Source: Macrotis lagotis | Lineage: Eukaryota > Chordata > Mammalia > Peramelemorphia > Peramelidae | NCBI RefSeq assembly: GCF_037893015.1 | Contig: NC_133658.1 | Coordinates: forward strand, 427,581,890-427,645,889 | Length of the DNA: 64,000 nt | Direction of reading: 5' to 3' | Shown here: positions 44,263 to 54,992 of the stretch, one piece after another | Numbering within the stretch: the first letter of the stretch is position 1 | How the letters are laid out: each line of letters starts with the position of its first letter | Translations under genes and position numbers: made by a program | Notes under the pieces: model-generated | Told to the model about the DNA's origin: nothing | The model's database searches: none | What the model saw: the letters and a program-made list of their open reading frames with translations, nothing else

Positions 44263-44960
44263 ATTAGCTTTCTGTGACTCAGACAGCAAGATTTAAAAAC
44301 ATCTCCTTAAAAGGGGGGACAGTAAAGCGATGGGACAAGGGAGAGGATTGAATGGGGTCAATCTCATTACATTAAGAGATATAAAAGACCTATTGCAATA
44401 GAGGGAAAGAAGAGAGTAGATGAGAACCGTCTGAATCTTACTCTCATCAGATTTGTCTTAAAGTTAACATACATATACTCAGTTAAGAAACTTATCTTTC
44501 AAGTACTTAAAGGGGGAAAAGGGAGGGGGGAGGAAAGGAGGAACCAACAGAAGGAAGGGGCAAAGGGAAAAGAAAGGGGGAGGGGGGCTGGATATCAGAA
44601 GGCAAATGCACTGAAGGTGGCTGTATTCAGAAACAAAATACTGGGGAATGTGAATAAAGTGAAAAAAAGGGAAAACTACAAACAGAGGGAAGATAACATG
44701 GAGGGCAATAAAAAGTAATTATAACTTTGAATGTGAATGGGATGAACTCTCCCTTAAAAAATAAATGAATAACAGAATAGATTAAAAACCAGAATCCTAC
44801 AATATGCTGCTTACAGGAAACTCATTTTAAGCAGAGAGAGATAAATATAGAGTAAAGGTAAGACGTTGGAGGAAAATATATTTTGCTTCAGCTGAAGTAA
44901 AAAAAAGCAGGGGAATCAATCCTTATCTCAGACAAAACAGCTGAAAAAAGAGATATTGTT

Positions 44961-44972
44961 AAAAGACATAAG
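44961..44972. repeat. HAL1-B target-site duplication, left copy
   Basis: 'aaaagacataag' preceded by 'tt', giving the TT/AAAA site favoured by L1 endonuclease. Exact match at 48141-48152. Confidence 0.92.
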
Positions 44973-45688
44973 GAAGCAGGGCAGGAGCCAAGATGGCGAC
45001 AAGAGAGCAACGTCTCTTAGAAGCTCTCTAAAAATCTTCGATACTAAGGACTCTAACAAAACTTTCGAGAGACAGAACCCACAGAGGGACCCAATGAGGC
45101 AGTTCTCCTACTCAAAGATACCTGGAAAATTGCAGAAAGGCTCTGCTCCCCGGGGTTGGAGGGGCAGCCTGCCAGAGCAAAAGAACTTCAGACTCCCAGA
45201 GGCAGCCCCAGGGCGCTGGGAGCTGCAGCTCACAGCAGTGGGAGAATCTTCTGAGCTATGCCCTGGGAGAACACCAGGCACAAATTGGGGGAACAGCAGG
45301 GGACCTCTGCCAGAGTGAGCACGTGAAACCCAGCCCTCAGGGCACACAGCAAGCCCAGATCTAGGAACAAAAGCAGGCAGAGCCAGGAAACAGGAGCCCC
45401 CAGGGCATGAGCCCATTGAACCTAGGGAGGGGAGTGAAGAGAGACTGCCCAGATCTGCCCCTGGAACAGGACTCTGGGGCTCTGACCAAATTCAGATCCT
45501 GATCTCAGTCTAGGGCCCCCCCCCACAGAACAGCAGGACCGCTGCCCTCCACCTCAGCCCCATGGCAGAGGGGGGCGCTTTTGGTCATTCACAGACAAGG
45601 AGGGAGGACAGAGCCTCTCACATGGAGACCCTTGTGGGAGTGTCCCAAAAGCTCAGGAAGCAACCAAATCCAGGCTCAGGCTGGGAAA
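44973..45688 (+). promoter_or_regulatory. HAL1-B 5' UTR, internal promoter region
   Basis: Much richer in G+C than the surroundings, with 'ccaagatggcgac' at the start, a YY1-like 'aagatggcg' core as in many L1 promoters. Frames of about 100-120 codons on both strands (44956-45318 and 45108-45416) reflect the low stop frequency of GC-rich DNA, not genes. Promoter activity is inferred. Confidence 0.6.
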
Positions 45689-46777
45689 ATGAGCAAGCAG
45701 AGAAATAAGAGGAACACCATAGAGAAATAGTTTGCATATGAGCCCAAGAAGGATCAAAATACTACTCAATCTGAAGATGAGGAAGCACAAGCTCCTGCAT
45801 CTAAACACTCCAAGAAAAACATAAATTGGGCTCAGGCTATGACAGAGCACAAAAAAGACTTTGAAAATCAAATAAGGGAGTAAGAAGAAAAACTGGGAAA
45901 AGAAAGGAGAGAGATGCAGGAAAAACATGAACATGAAGTCAGCAACTTAGTCAAGGAAATCCAAAAAAATGCTGAAGAAAATAGCAGGCTAAAAACCACC
46001 TTAGGTCGAATGGATAAAACAGTTCAAAAAGTTATTGAGGAGAAGAATGCTTTAAAAAGCAAAATTGGCAAGATGGAAAAAGAGATAAGAAAACTCTCTG
46101 AGGAGAACAAATCCTTCAGACAAAGAATGGAACTCGGGGAGATTGATGAATTTACAAGAAACCAGGATTCATTACTTCAAAACCAAAAAAATGAAAAATT
46201 AGAAGAAAATGTGAAACATCTCATTGACAAAACAAAAGACATGGAAAACAGACTTAGGAAAGATAATTTAAAAATTATTGGAACACCTGAAAGTCATGAT
46301 CAGGAAAAGAGCCTTGACATCATTTTCAAAGAATTACTACAGGAAAATTGCCCTGATATTCTAGAAGCAGAGGGCAAAATAGAAATGGAGAGAATCCACC
46401 AAGCCCCTCGAGAAAGAGATCCCAAAAAACCAACCCCTATGAATATTATAGCCAAGTTCCAAAACTCCCAAGTCAAAGAGAAAATATTACAAGCAGCCAG
46501 AAGGACACAGTTCTAATATCATGGAGCTGCAGTCAGGATCACACAGGACTTAGCAGCAACTATATTGGAAGCTTGTAGGGCTTGGAATATAATATACCGG
46601 AAGGCAAAAGAGTTTAGAATGCAACCAAGAATCAACTACCCAGAAAGGCTGAATGTTCTCTTCCAGGGAAAAAGATGGACTTTCAATGAACCAGGGGAAT
46701 TTCAAATGTTCCTGTTAGAATGGCCAGAGCTGAACAGAAGGTTTGATCTTCAGATACAGGATTCAGGTGAAGCATAG
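45689..46777 (+). pseudogene. HAL1-B ORF1, single frame with three stops
   Basis: ORF1p is an RNA-binding trimeric chaperone. ATG at 45689 gives MSKQRNKRNTIEK; one frame runs 362 codons to TAG/TAA at 46777. Residues about 65-185 are a Lys/Glu-rich coiled coil (KLGKERREMQEKHEHE, LVKEIQKNAEEN, KSKIGKMEKEIRKL). The RRM follows (NRLRKDNLKIIGTPES, CPDILEAEGKIEMERIHQAP), then the C-terminal domain (MNIIAKFQNSQVKEKILQAA, RAWNIIYRKAKEFRMQPRIN, WPELNRRFDLQIQDSG). In-frame stops at 45728 (codon 14), 45881 (codon 65) and 46514 (codon 276); no frameshift found. So the copy is inactive but recently coding. Confidence 0.92.
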
Positions 46778-47280
46778 AGATTGGAGGAGAAGGGGAAAAT
46801 ATGAGGGACTTAATCTTGATGAACTGCATGTATTCCTGCATAGAAAAATGATACTGATAATACTCATATGAGCCTTCTCAGTTAATAGAGCAGGTAGAGG
46901 GAGCTTTTATAGTTGAAGCACAGGAGAAAGCTAAATTTGAAGATAAAATATGGTGTAAAAATAGAGTCAATAGAAAAAAGGGAAATGTAATGAGAGAAAG
47001 AAAAAGGAAAGGGGGAATAGGCTAAGATATTTTGTATAATAAGATTTTTCTTTACTACAATGAGCTATTGCAATGATATAGAAGGGGGGAAGGCAAGGGG
47101 GAATCTTCGCTCTCATCAGAGGTGGCTAGGAGAGGAAACAGCATATATACTCAATAGGGTATAGACATCTGGAGTAAGAAGAAAAGGGGGGACAGGGGGA
47201 AGGGGGGATGTGAGTGATGGATGAGAGGAAGGACCATAGGAGGAGGGTGGTCAGATATAACACATTTTCCTTTTTACTTC

Positions 47281-47410
47281 TTGCAAGGGGCTGGGATTGG
47301 ATGGCCTGTCCAGGACCATAGGGCCAGGTGGATGCTGGGCCTAAGAGGTGGTAGGGGGGCTCAGGGCCTCTTGGCCCCAGAACCAGGGATCTGTCTGCTG
47401 CGCCACTCAG
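47281..47410 (-). repeat. SINE-like module 1 in the HAL1-B 3' region
   Basis: 'cttgcaaggggctgggattg' to 'ctgtctgctgcgccactcag' follows the antisense WSINE1 order from tail to head, but strongly diverged and G-rich, without a flanking duplication. Confidence 0.65.
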
Positions 47411-47636
47411 ATACGCTACAGCAGAGTCAGAGTGAAAGGAGGGAGAAAATATAGTACATGGTAGTGGAGAAGTACAAATGGAGGGATTTGCAATCAGCAA
47501 TGGCAATGGTGGAAAAATATTGAAGTAACTTTTGCCATGGACTTATCATAAAGAATGTGATCCACCCACGACAGAGTTGTTGGTGTTGGAACAAAGACTG
47601 AAGCACATTTTTTATTATTATTATTATTTGGGGGAG

Positions 47637-47770
47637 GTGCAGGGCAAATGGGGCTAGGTGGTCTGCCTGGAGCCACATAGCAGGGTGATCTTTTGGTGTC
47701 TGAGGCCAGATTTGGACCCAGGTGCTCCTGGATCAAGGGCCAATGCTCTGTCCACCACCCAGCCACCCCT
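47637..47770 (-). repeat. SINE-like module 2 in the HAL1-B 3' region
   Basis: 'cagggcaaatggggctaggt', 'tctgaggccagatttggacc' and 'tccaccacccagccacccc' follow the antisense SINE order, preceded by an (att)n run. Confidence 0.75.
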
Positions 47771-47820
47771 GCTATTATTACTATTTTATTTTATTTTGGG
47801 TCTTTTTTTCTTTTTTTGGT

Positions 47821-47953
47821 TTTTTGCAGTTCAGTGGGGTTGGGGTGGCTTGCATGTCACATGGCTGGGTGATTGTTGGGTGTATGGGGTTGTATATGGG
47901 CTCCAGTACTCCTGGCTCCAGGGCTGGGGCTCTGTCCATTGTGCCACCTGACC
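47821..47953 (-). repeat. SINE-like module 3 in the HAL1-B 3' region
   Basis: 'tttttgcagttcagtggggt', 'ccagtactcctggctccagg' and 'gtccattgtgccacctgacc' follow the antisense SINE order, preceded by a T-rich run. Confidence 0.75.
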
Positions 47954-48140
47954 ATACCTACAATTATTACTATTATTTTTTTTAATTTTAATTTTTTTTC
48001 TCTCCCCTTTACTTTATCACCCAACTGAGTCTATATTTGTGAGGGGAGGTGGTATTCTGTTTACTCTTAAACAAGAATATTTTATTAATGTATAAAAAAT
48101 TATTTGTACAAAAAAGAGGATAAATAAATATTTTTTTTAA

Positions 48141-48152
48141 AAAAGACATAAG
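48141..48152. repeat. HAL1-B target-site duplication, right copy
   Basis: 'aaaagacataag', identical to 44961-44972; L1-A ORF2 resumes here. Confidence 0.92.
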
Positions 48153-49333
48153 CAAGGAAACTATGTCCTCCTAAAAGGTACCACAAAAAATAAAGTAATT
48201 TCAAAACTAAATATGTATGTACCCAGTAGTGTAGCATCCAAATTCTTAGAGGAGAAATTAAAGGAGTTACATGAAGACATAGATAGCAAGACTCTACAAG
48301 TGGGAGACCTCAACCTCCCACTCTCAGATTTAGATACATCTAACCATAAAATAAGCAAGAAGGTACTTAAGGAGGTAAATAGATTGTTAGAAAGCCTAGA
48401 CATGATAGACTTATGGAGGAAATTGAATGGGGATCGAAAGGAATATGCTTTTTCTGCAGTACATAGCTTACACAAAAACTGACCATATACTAGGGCATAA
48501 AAACCTAATAATAAATTATAGAAAAGCAGAAATAGTGAATAAATCTTTCTCAGATCATAATGAATAAAAATCATATGCAATATTGAGCCAGGGAGATATA
48601 GACCCAAAACTAATTGGAAACTAAATAACCTCATTTTAAAGAATGAGTGGATCAAACAACAAATTATAGAAAGAATTAAGTATTTTATCCAAGATAATGA
48701 CAATAATGAAACATGCAAAAAGCTATGGGATACAGTCATGGCAGTTGTCAGGGAATATATTATATCTTTAAATGCTTACATGAATAAATTAGAGAAAGAG
48801 GAAATCAATTAACTAAATATGCAACTAAAAAATTAGAGAAAGAACAAATTAAAAACCCCCAATTAAATACCAAATCAGAAATTCTAAAAATTAAATGATA
48901 AATTAATAAAATTAAAAACAAGAAAACTATTGAACTAATAAATAAAACCAAGAGTTGGTTTTATGGAAAAAAAATAAAATTGATAAGTCTCTGGTTAATT
49001 TGATTAAAAAGAACGAAAGAAGAAAACGAAATTGTTTAGTATCATAAATGAAAAAGGTGAACTCACCACCAATGAGGAGGAAATTAAAGTAATAATTTGT
49101 AATTATTTTGCCCATCTCTATGCCAATAAACATGATAATCGAAGTGAAATGGATGAATATTTACAAAAGTATAAGTTGCACAGGTTGAATAATGAGGAAA
49201 TTAAATACCTATATAACACTATCTCAGAATAAGAAATCCAACAAGCCATTCTTGAACTGCCTAAGAAAAAATCTCCAGGGCCAAATGGATTCACAAGTGA
49301 ATTCTATCAAGCATTTAATGAAGAATTGGTCCC

Positions 49334-49337
<4 letters not shown>

Positions 49338-49408
<71 letters not shown>
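49338..49408. repeat. (TA)n microsatellite inside L1-A ORF2
   Basis: About 30 TA units to 49397, then gtatatatataaac. In L1-C the matching place (63640) reads 'caattctatataaactc', so the array grew from a short TATA seed. Confidence 0.95.
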
Positions 49409-50080
49409 AACTCTTTGGAAAAATAGGTGAAGACAGAACTCTGCCTAACCCTTTCTATGACACCAATATGGTGCTGATACCTAAACCAAGAAGAGTTAAA
49501 AGAGAGAAAGAGAAGTATAGACCTATCTTCCTGCTGAACATAGATGAAAAAATCTTAAATAAAATCTGAGCAAAATGATTACAAGTTATCACTAGGATAA
49601 TACATTATGACCAAGTAGGATTTATCCCAGGAATGCAGACTTGGTTCAATATTAAGAAAACTGTCAGTATAATTGTTTATATTAATAATAAACTTTTCAG
49701 AAATAGTATGATTATATCAATAGATGCAGGAAAAAAGCTTTTGACAAAACACAGCACTCATTCCTACTAAAAACACTAGAGAGTGTAGGAATAAATGGAT
49801 TGTTCCATAGGATAATAAGCAGTATCTATCTGAAGCCATAAATAAGCATTATATGCAATGAGGATAGTCTAGAGGCATTCCCAATAAGATCAGGGGTAAA
49901 AGAAGGATGCCCACTGTCACCACTACTATTCAATATTGTATTAGAAATGTTAACTTCAGCAATATAAGAAGAAATTAAAGAAATTAGAATTGGGAAAGAA
50001 GAGACAAAACTCTCACTCCTTGAAGATGACATGATGGTATACCTAGAAAATCCCTAAAATTCATCTAAAAAACTACTAGA

Positions 50081-50245
50081 GGGGTTTCTAGGTGACACAG
50101 TGGATAGAACAGCAACCCTGGAGTCAGGAGTACCTGAGTTCAAATTCGACCTCAGACACGTAATAATTACCTAGCTGCGTGGCCTTGGGCAAGACACTTA
50201 ACCCAATTTGCCTTGCAAAAACCTAAGAAAAAAATAAAATAAAAT
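50081..50245 (+). mobile_element. WSINE1-like SINE inside L1-A, with TSD
   Basis: 'gtttctaggtgacacagtgg' to 'ttgcaaaaacctaagaaaaa' plus an (aaaat)n tail. The 14-base duplication 'aaaaaactactaga' is exact at 50067-50080 and 50246-50259. Confidence 0.95.
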
Positions 50246-51843
50246 AAAAAACTACTAGAAATAATTAGTAACTTTAGCAAAGTTGCAAAATATAAAATAA
50301 CCTCTCATAAATCCTCAACATTTCTATATATGGCTAGAAAATTACAGAGAAATCCCATTCAAAGTAACTTCAGACAATATAAAATACCTGGGAGTCTACC
50401 TACCAAGGCAGATTCATAAACTTTTTGAAAACAATTACAAAACATTTCTCATGCAAAGAAAATTAGATTTAATTAACTGGGGAAATATCAACTGCTCATG
50501 GATAGGGCAAACTAATATAATAAAAATGACAATTCTACCAAAATTAAACTACTTGTTTAGTGCCCTACCAATTCCAAAAAATTACTTTAATGAGTTTTAA
50601 AAATATTGTAAGTAAATTTATATGGATAAATAAAAAAGTCGAGAATCTCCAGGGATTTTATGGGGAAAAAAGTACAAAAGAAAGTAGCTTATCCCAACCA
50701 GATCTAAAATTATATTATAAAGCATCATTCAATAAAACTATCTGATATTGGCTAAGAAATAGAGTGGTGAACCAATGGAATAGTCTAGGTGTAATAAGAG
50801 GAAATGATTACAGTAATCTACTGTTTGATAAACCCAAAGAGTCCAGTTTGGGGGATAAAAATTCTCTTCAATAAAACTGTTGGGAAAATTGGAAGTTAGT
50901 TTGAAAGAAACTTTGATTAGATCAATACCCCACACCCTATACCAAGATAAGATCAAAATGGGTGCAGGATTTAGACATAAAAAATAATATTATAATCAAA
51001 CTAGGCCAATATGACCAGAAAGGACAGCAATCAATGTTGGAAGGGATGTGGGAAATCTGGGACACTAATACATTGTTGGTGGAGCTGGGAACTCATTCAA
51101 CATTTCTGGAGAGCCATTTGGATAACACCCAAAGGGCAACAAAAATGTGCATACTCTTTCCTCCAGCAATACCACTACTGGGTCTATATCCTGAAGAGAT
51201 CATGAAAAAGAGTAAAAACATCACTTGTACAAAAATATTAATAGCAGCCCTGTTAGTGGTGGCAAAGAATTGGAAATTAAGTGAATGTCCATCAATTGGG
51301 GAATGGCTTAATAAACTGTGGTATATGTATGTGATGGAACACTATTATTCTATTAGAAACCAGGAGGGATGGGAATTCAGGGAAGCCTGGAGGGATTAGC
51401 ATGAACTGATGCTGAGCGACATGAGCAGAACCATAAGAACATTGTATACCCTAACAGCAACATGGGAGTGATGATCAACCTTAATGGACTTACTCATTCC
51501 ATCAGGGCAACAATCAGGCAAAATTTTGGGGTATCTGTGACGGAGAATACCATCTGTATCCAGAGAAAGAATTATGGAGTTTGAACAAAGACCAAAAGTC
51601 ATTGATTTAAAAAAAAACACAATGTTATCTTACTATGTAATTTTACTGTCTCTTACTCTTTATTTTTCTTCCTTAAGGATATGATTTCTCTCTCATCACA
51701 TTCAGCTTAGATCAATGCATACCAGGGAAATAATGTTAGAAACTAACAGACTTCCATCTTGGGGGAGGGTGTAGGGAAGCAAGATTAGGGGGAAAATTGT
51801 AAAATTCAAAATAAATAAAATCTTTCTTTTATAAGCAAAAATA

Positions 51844-51854
51844 AAGTACATTCC
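51844..51854. repeat. L1-A target-site duplication, right copy
   Basis: 'aagtacattcc', pairing with 42195-42205. Confidence 0.8.
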
Positions 51855-52630
51855 CACCAATAATTCAGCTTTGTAAGGTAAGTTATTCTTGTTTATAAAA
51901 CTATTTTGGAATATCATATTCCAAGTTCTCCTCTGATTTTCTATAAAAAATTACCAGGCCTTGTGTGATTCTAACTTTGGTTCCTAGGTACTTGAATTTC
52001 TTTCTGGATGCAAACAGTATTTTTTTCTTTCATGTAGGGACTCTGGATTTTAGTTTTGATATTCTTAAGACTTTTCCTTTGAGAGTTTCTTTTAGTGGGA
52101 CAGAATAAGTGTCTTATTTCTATCTTTTCTATGCCCTCTTTTTCTGATATGAATAATTTTCATTTATAAAAAATTGTGCCCTAGTTTTTTAAAATATCCT
52201 GATTTTCAAAGAGTCTAATAATTCTTAAACTATTTCCTCCTGACCTGTTTTCTAGTTCAATGGTTTTTAATATTTACTATCTTAAATTTTCTCCTATTTA
52301 TTCTGTTTTTGTTATTGCACTGTTGTCTGTTTCATGAAGTCCCTGTTTCAAGTTTAGTCTATTTTAATTTTCAGGGAGTGCACTTCTTGGATATAGTTTA
52401 CCACTTCCTCTTCTAAGCTACTTATTCTCCCACCAAGCCTTTCCTCAGGAGTTTTTATTTCATTTTTTAACTCTTGCTTCATTTATTATAGGTATTCATG
52501 TAGTTCTTGTAGAAAATTCTTTTTTTCCTTGCATCTTTGCTTTTGATTGTGACATTAGTTTTGCAAATATGTTGGTGTTTGATTACAGCCTTAATTTCAA
52601 AATTGGGTTTTTTTAGCCAGAGCTTTATTC
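51850..52630 (-). pseudogene. ORF1 relic of the split HAL1-like element
   Basis: Coiled-coil part ('gttgaa'-rich Lys/Glu text near 52500-52380), RRM part near 52250-52200 ('aatagtttaagaattattag' encoding NSLRIIR), and C-terminal part as given for the parent. Several stops and shifts. Confidence 0.65.
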
Positions 52631-53310
52631 TGATCCATGTTTGGTCTCTCCTAAATCCCTAGATTCTTCTTCTGATGGCCTCCACCTGAGTTTGACTTTC
52701 AGAGTGCTAGACATTTAGAACTTTATTTGGCAATTCAGGAAATAATGTTAGGGCCTGCCATAGCCCTAGACCTAGATTATTCCTAGTTTCATTGTGATAA
52801 ACACTGTGCTATTTGGAACTTATCTTTGCTTTTCTATATGCCACTGCTCCCCTGTGCTTCCAAGGTTCTTATCCTTGAACTTTTTGACAAGTTTGAGGGT
52901 TTCTCAGAAGTATCCTCTGCTCTTGCTGCCTCCATACACACAGGTTTTCAGACTACACATGTACCCTCTCTCTGTTGGCTCTTTCTTATCAGGAGGGGTC
53001 CCCTTTCCCATTACCTGTGAGCTTCTAAATGAATTTGTATGCATTTCCAGGGTAAATTAAGTCATTGTAATTTTCCTTTGCATTTCTTGAGTATTAATCT
53101 GACTGGTATGAACTTCCAAGTTTGAGTGGAGAATATAACAGGGTTGCTGTGCAGCCTGCTTTCCACTCAGAGAGTCATCTTGCCAGTATGACTCCAATAT
53201 ATTTTCCATTGCACCTTATAGTGGCTGTCCTCCAGTATTTTCAAGACTCAATATGCTTGGTGATTAGCCTTTTTAAATTCCTAACTCCAAAAGAGAGAAC
53301 TATAAGCAAT

Positions 53311-53520
53311 GGGTGAATGTTGTAGGAATATGGATTTAGTTTCAATTTTAGAAAAAAAAAATCCTAATAATTAAAACTGTCCCAAAGTAAGAGTTTTCCA
53401 TCACATTTCTGTTCAGATATTGTTTGGATTAATTGTGTTCTGAGGTTCATTTTAGCTTGAAGTGTCTGTGCTTCTGTGTGGTTCTATTACTCTGCAAAAT
53501 TTCAGAAAGACATATTAGAA
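53311..53520. other. No recognisable feature
   Basis: Unassigned AT-rich sequence. Confidence 0.3.
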
Positions 53521-53524
53521 TGAA

Positions 53525-53690
53525 TGCATGAGTGAATGGCTGAATGAAAAAGCATTCATAAAATGGTTACATATGCCAACAACTGTGCTAAGTTCTAGTA
53601 GTACCAAAAAAAAAAAAAGAAGAAAGACTGTTCCTGTCCTTGAAAAGTTTAAATATTAATGAGGAAAGATAATCTATGACTATATTTTAA
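53525..53690 (-). repeat. L2 LINE 3' region, antisense
   Basis: 'gaatggctgaatgaaaaagc', 'caactgtgctaagttctagt' and 'tgttcctgtccttgaaaagt' in antisense order. Confidence 0.65.
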
Positions 53691-54575
53691 GCATATAGTC
53701 ATATATATATATGCACATGTAGATATGATATTTTCTTCTTATATATAAAAATGAAATATAGAGTATCTCAAAAGATCTCATTTCAGAGTGGTTTGCGGTC
53801 TGAACAAGATAAAACAAAGGCTTGCCTATCAAAGCCTAGCATCCCAGGGACAAAATCCATCTTTCAGTTGTGCAGGGTATGTCAAAAGTCTATTTTAAGC
53901 TATTAATGTTTAAAACTTCACTGAGAATTGTGGGACATGCTAATTTTCAATTCAATATGTAAGGAAGAAAAATCTTAATAATAAGAGTTACTCTAAACTA
54001 AAATGGATTGCCTTTTCAGGTAATGAGTATCTCATCACTGATACCTTTCATGGCAGTTTTAACATGTACACCTCCAATGTAATAGATGGAAGATCTTGGA
54101 TGTTCCTTCTAGTTTATAGACTTTTCAATCTCATAACAGAAAGTTTTTCATTATTTCATATTTTAATTTTAATTCTTTGATAAAATACTTCCTAAATTTC
54201 CTCTGGAATCTCTGTAAAATTCAGTTATATGCTTTCCATGGATGAGTTATAGAATCAAGACTTAAGAAAGGAACTTAAAGAAAAAGCTATTTTGACTCTA
54301 ACAGAGCTCAATTTAATAAATACCTGATACTCATGTGTAGGATGTTATACATTTCACTTCTGGAATTCTTTCCTGGAGCTCAACCAGAGCAGAAATGGAA
54401 ATGATTTACTTTACTTCTGGATAGGTGTCAGCTCCATGAGTCTGGTCTACAGGGAGAAAGAGCCAGAAGACTTTAGAACTGGATTTTCATGTGCTGATAA
54501 TCTTTATCAACTCCTGAGGATACTTATATGGTTTATATTTAATGTCCTGTGCAAAATAATAATTGCTGGAATTCT
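53691..54575. other. No recognisable feature
   Basis: Unique-looking sequence with a small TA run near 53703. The 63-aa frame at 54436 has no family likeness. Confidence 0.3.
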
Positions 54576-54579
54576 TCTA

Positions 54580-54775
54580 TTTAGAGTTCTTAATCTTTTT
54601 GTGTCAAGGACCCCTCTGGCAGTCTAGTGGGGCCAATGGATATTTTCATATATATTTCATTAATAATGTTCTTTTAAATGGATAGGGTTACAGAGGAAAT
54701 AAGCTATACTGAAATGCAGTTATCAAAAAACCCATTTTAGAAACCAGTTTACAGATCATTTAGAACTCTTGTTCT
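54580..54775. mobile_element. MITE-like element with short inverted ends
   Basis: Starts 'tagagttcttaatctttttg' and ends 'tttagaactcttgttct', so 'agagttct' is inverted at the two ends. 'tgtcaaggacccctctggca' and 'gaaatgcagttatcaaaaaa' are blocks of a common mammalian non-autonomous repeat that I recall but cannot name with certainty. No coding capacity. Confidence 0.5.
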
Positions 54776-54814
54776 AGGATTTCATAATTTATGAGATTTT
54801 TTGTGTCTTTATCC

Positions 54815-54992
54815 TCATTACCACACACTGCAAGATAGTTAGCACAATTATCACTATCACCTTTTAATAGATGGTGAAAGTGAAGCTCAGAAAAATGAAT
54901 GATTTACTTGTGGTCAGAAAGATTAGTAAGGGATGGAACCAAGAATTGAACATTTTGATGCTAAGTTCAAGGCTCTTTAAAGCCACCATGCT
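54815..54992 (-). repeat. MIR/THER1-type SINE, antisense
   Basis: 'atggtgaaagtgaagctcag' and 'gaaccaagaattgaacattt' in antisense order. Confidence 0.5.

Larger units (their letters stand above)
44973..48140 (+). mobile_element. HAL1-B: 3.17-kb ORF1-only L1 derivative
   Basis: Bounded by a 12-base exact TSD. Starts 'aggagccaagatggcgacaa', with a GC-rich 5' UTR (44973-45688), then ORF1 (45689-46777), then 1.36 kb of non-coding 3' region ending 'ataaataaatattttttttaa'. No endonuclease, RT or C-terminal ORF2 sequence is present, so it must have moved with L1 enzymes supplied in trans. This fits half-L1 (HAL1) elements. The 3' region holds three antisense SINE-like modules (47281-47410, 47637-47770 and 47821-47953). 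Low divergence and the intact frame apart from stops suggest a relatively young copy. An alternative is an L1 with a large internal deletion, but the 3' region does not resemble the L1 3' UTRs in the window. Confidence 0.88.
44710..51474 (+). pseudogene. L1-A ORF2 relic, interrupted
   Basis: Endonuclease: NVNGMNSPL near 44730 and CLQET-type text near 44810; after the interruption LQVGDLNLPLSDLD near 48300 (the GD-N block). Finger/[16 protein letters not shown]-like text at 49062, 'ccaggaatgcagacttggtt' (PGMQTWF), ISIDAGK at 49715 and [15 protein letters not shown] at 49905. The catalytic FADD box reads LEDD at 50017-50028, so one key Ala is Glu. C-terminal part: AIPLLGLYPEE, WYMYVMEHYYSIRNQEG and LMLSDMS. 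Stops, a (TA)n expansion and a SINE also interrupt the frame. Confidence 0.9.
42206..51843 (+). mobile_element. L1-A: near full-length L1, split by HAL1-B and a SINE
   Basis: The 5' end 'aagatggtggagagaagaca' lies within 15 bases of the left TSD and the A-rich 3' tail ends at the right TSD, so both ends are present. Removing HAL1-B (3.17 kb) and the SINE (0.17 kb) leaves about 6.3 kb. Order: 5' UTR 42206-43007; ORF1 relic 43008-43985; spacer with a 117-bp tandem duplication; ORF2 from about 44710, interrupted at 44972 and resuming at 48141; 3' UTR 51475-51843. Text joins abruptly near 51003, where several hundred bases of ORF2 appear deleted compared with other L1s as I remember them. It sits in the minus-strand HAL1-like element. 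Confidence 0.88.
51844..53310 (-). mobile_element. HAL1-like element, 5' half, antisense
   Basis: On the minus strand: a 5' UTR-like region (about 53300-52640) and then an ORF1 relic (about 52630-51844). Near 52000-51850 it encodes FKYLGTKVRITQGL and then LEYDIPK, equivalent to 'YHGAAVRITQDLAA' and 'AWNIIYRKAK' of HAL1-B. It ends inside ORF1 at the L1-A junction; 41173-42205 carries the continuation. More decayed than HAL1-B. The 5' limit is uncertain. Confidence 0.7.

Noticed and set aside
44956-45416. Frames of about 100-120 codons on both strands
   Set aside because: They lie in the GC-rich 5' UTR of HAL1-B and overlap each other on opposite strands.
47126-47985. Several 77-126 codon frames
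   Set aside because: They lie in the non-coding HAL1-B 3' region across SINE-like modules and G-rich text, on both strands.
48161-48739. 192-codon minus-strand frame over L1-A
   Set aside because: It is the shadow of the L1 ORF2 endonuclease region, which reads correctly on the plus strand. The same shadow occurs at 62460-62789.
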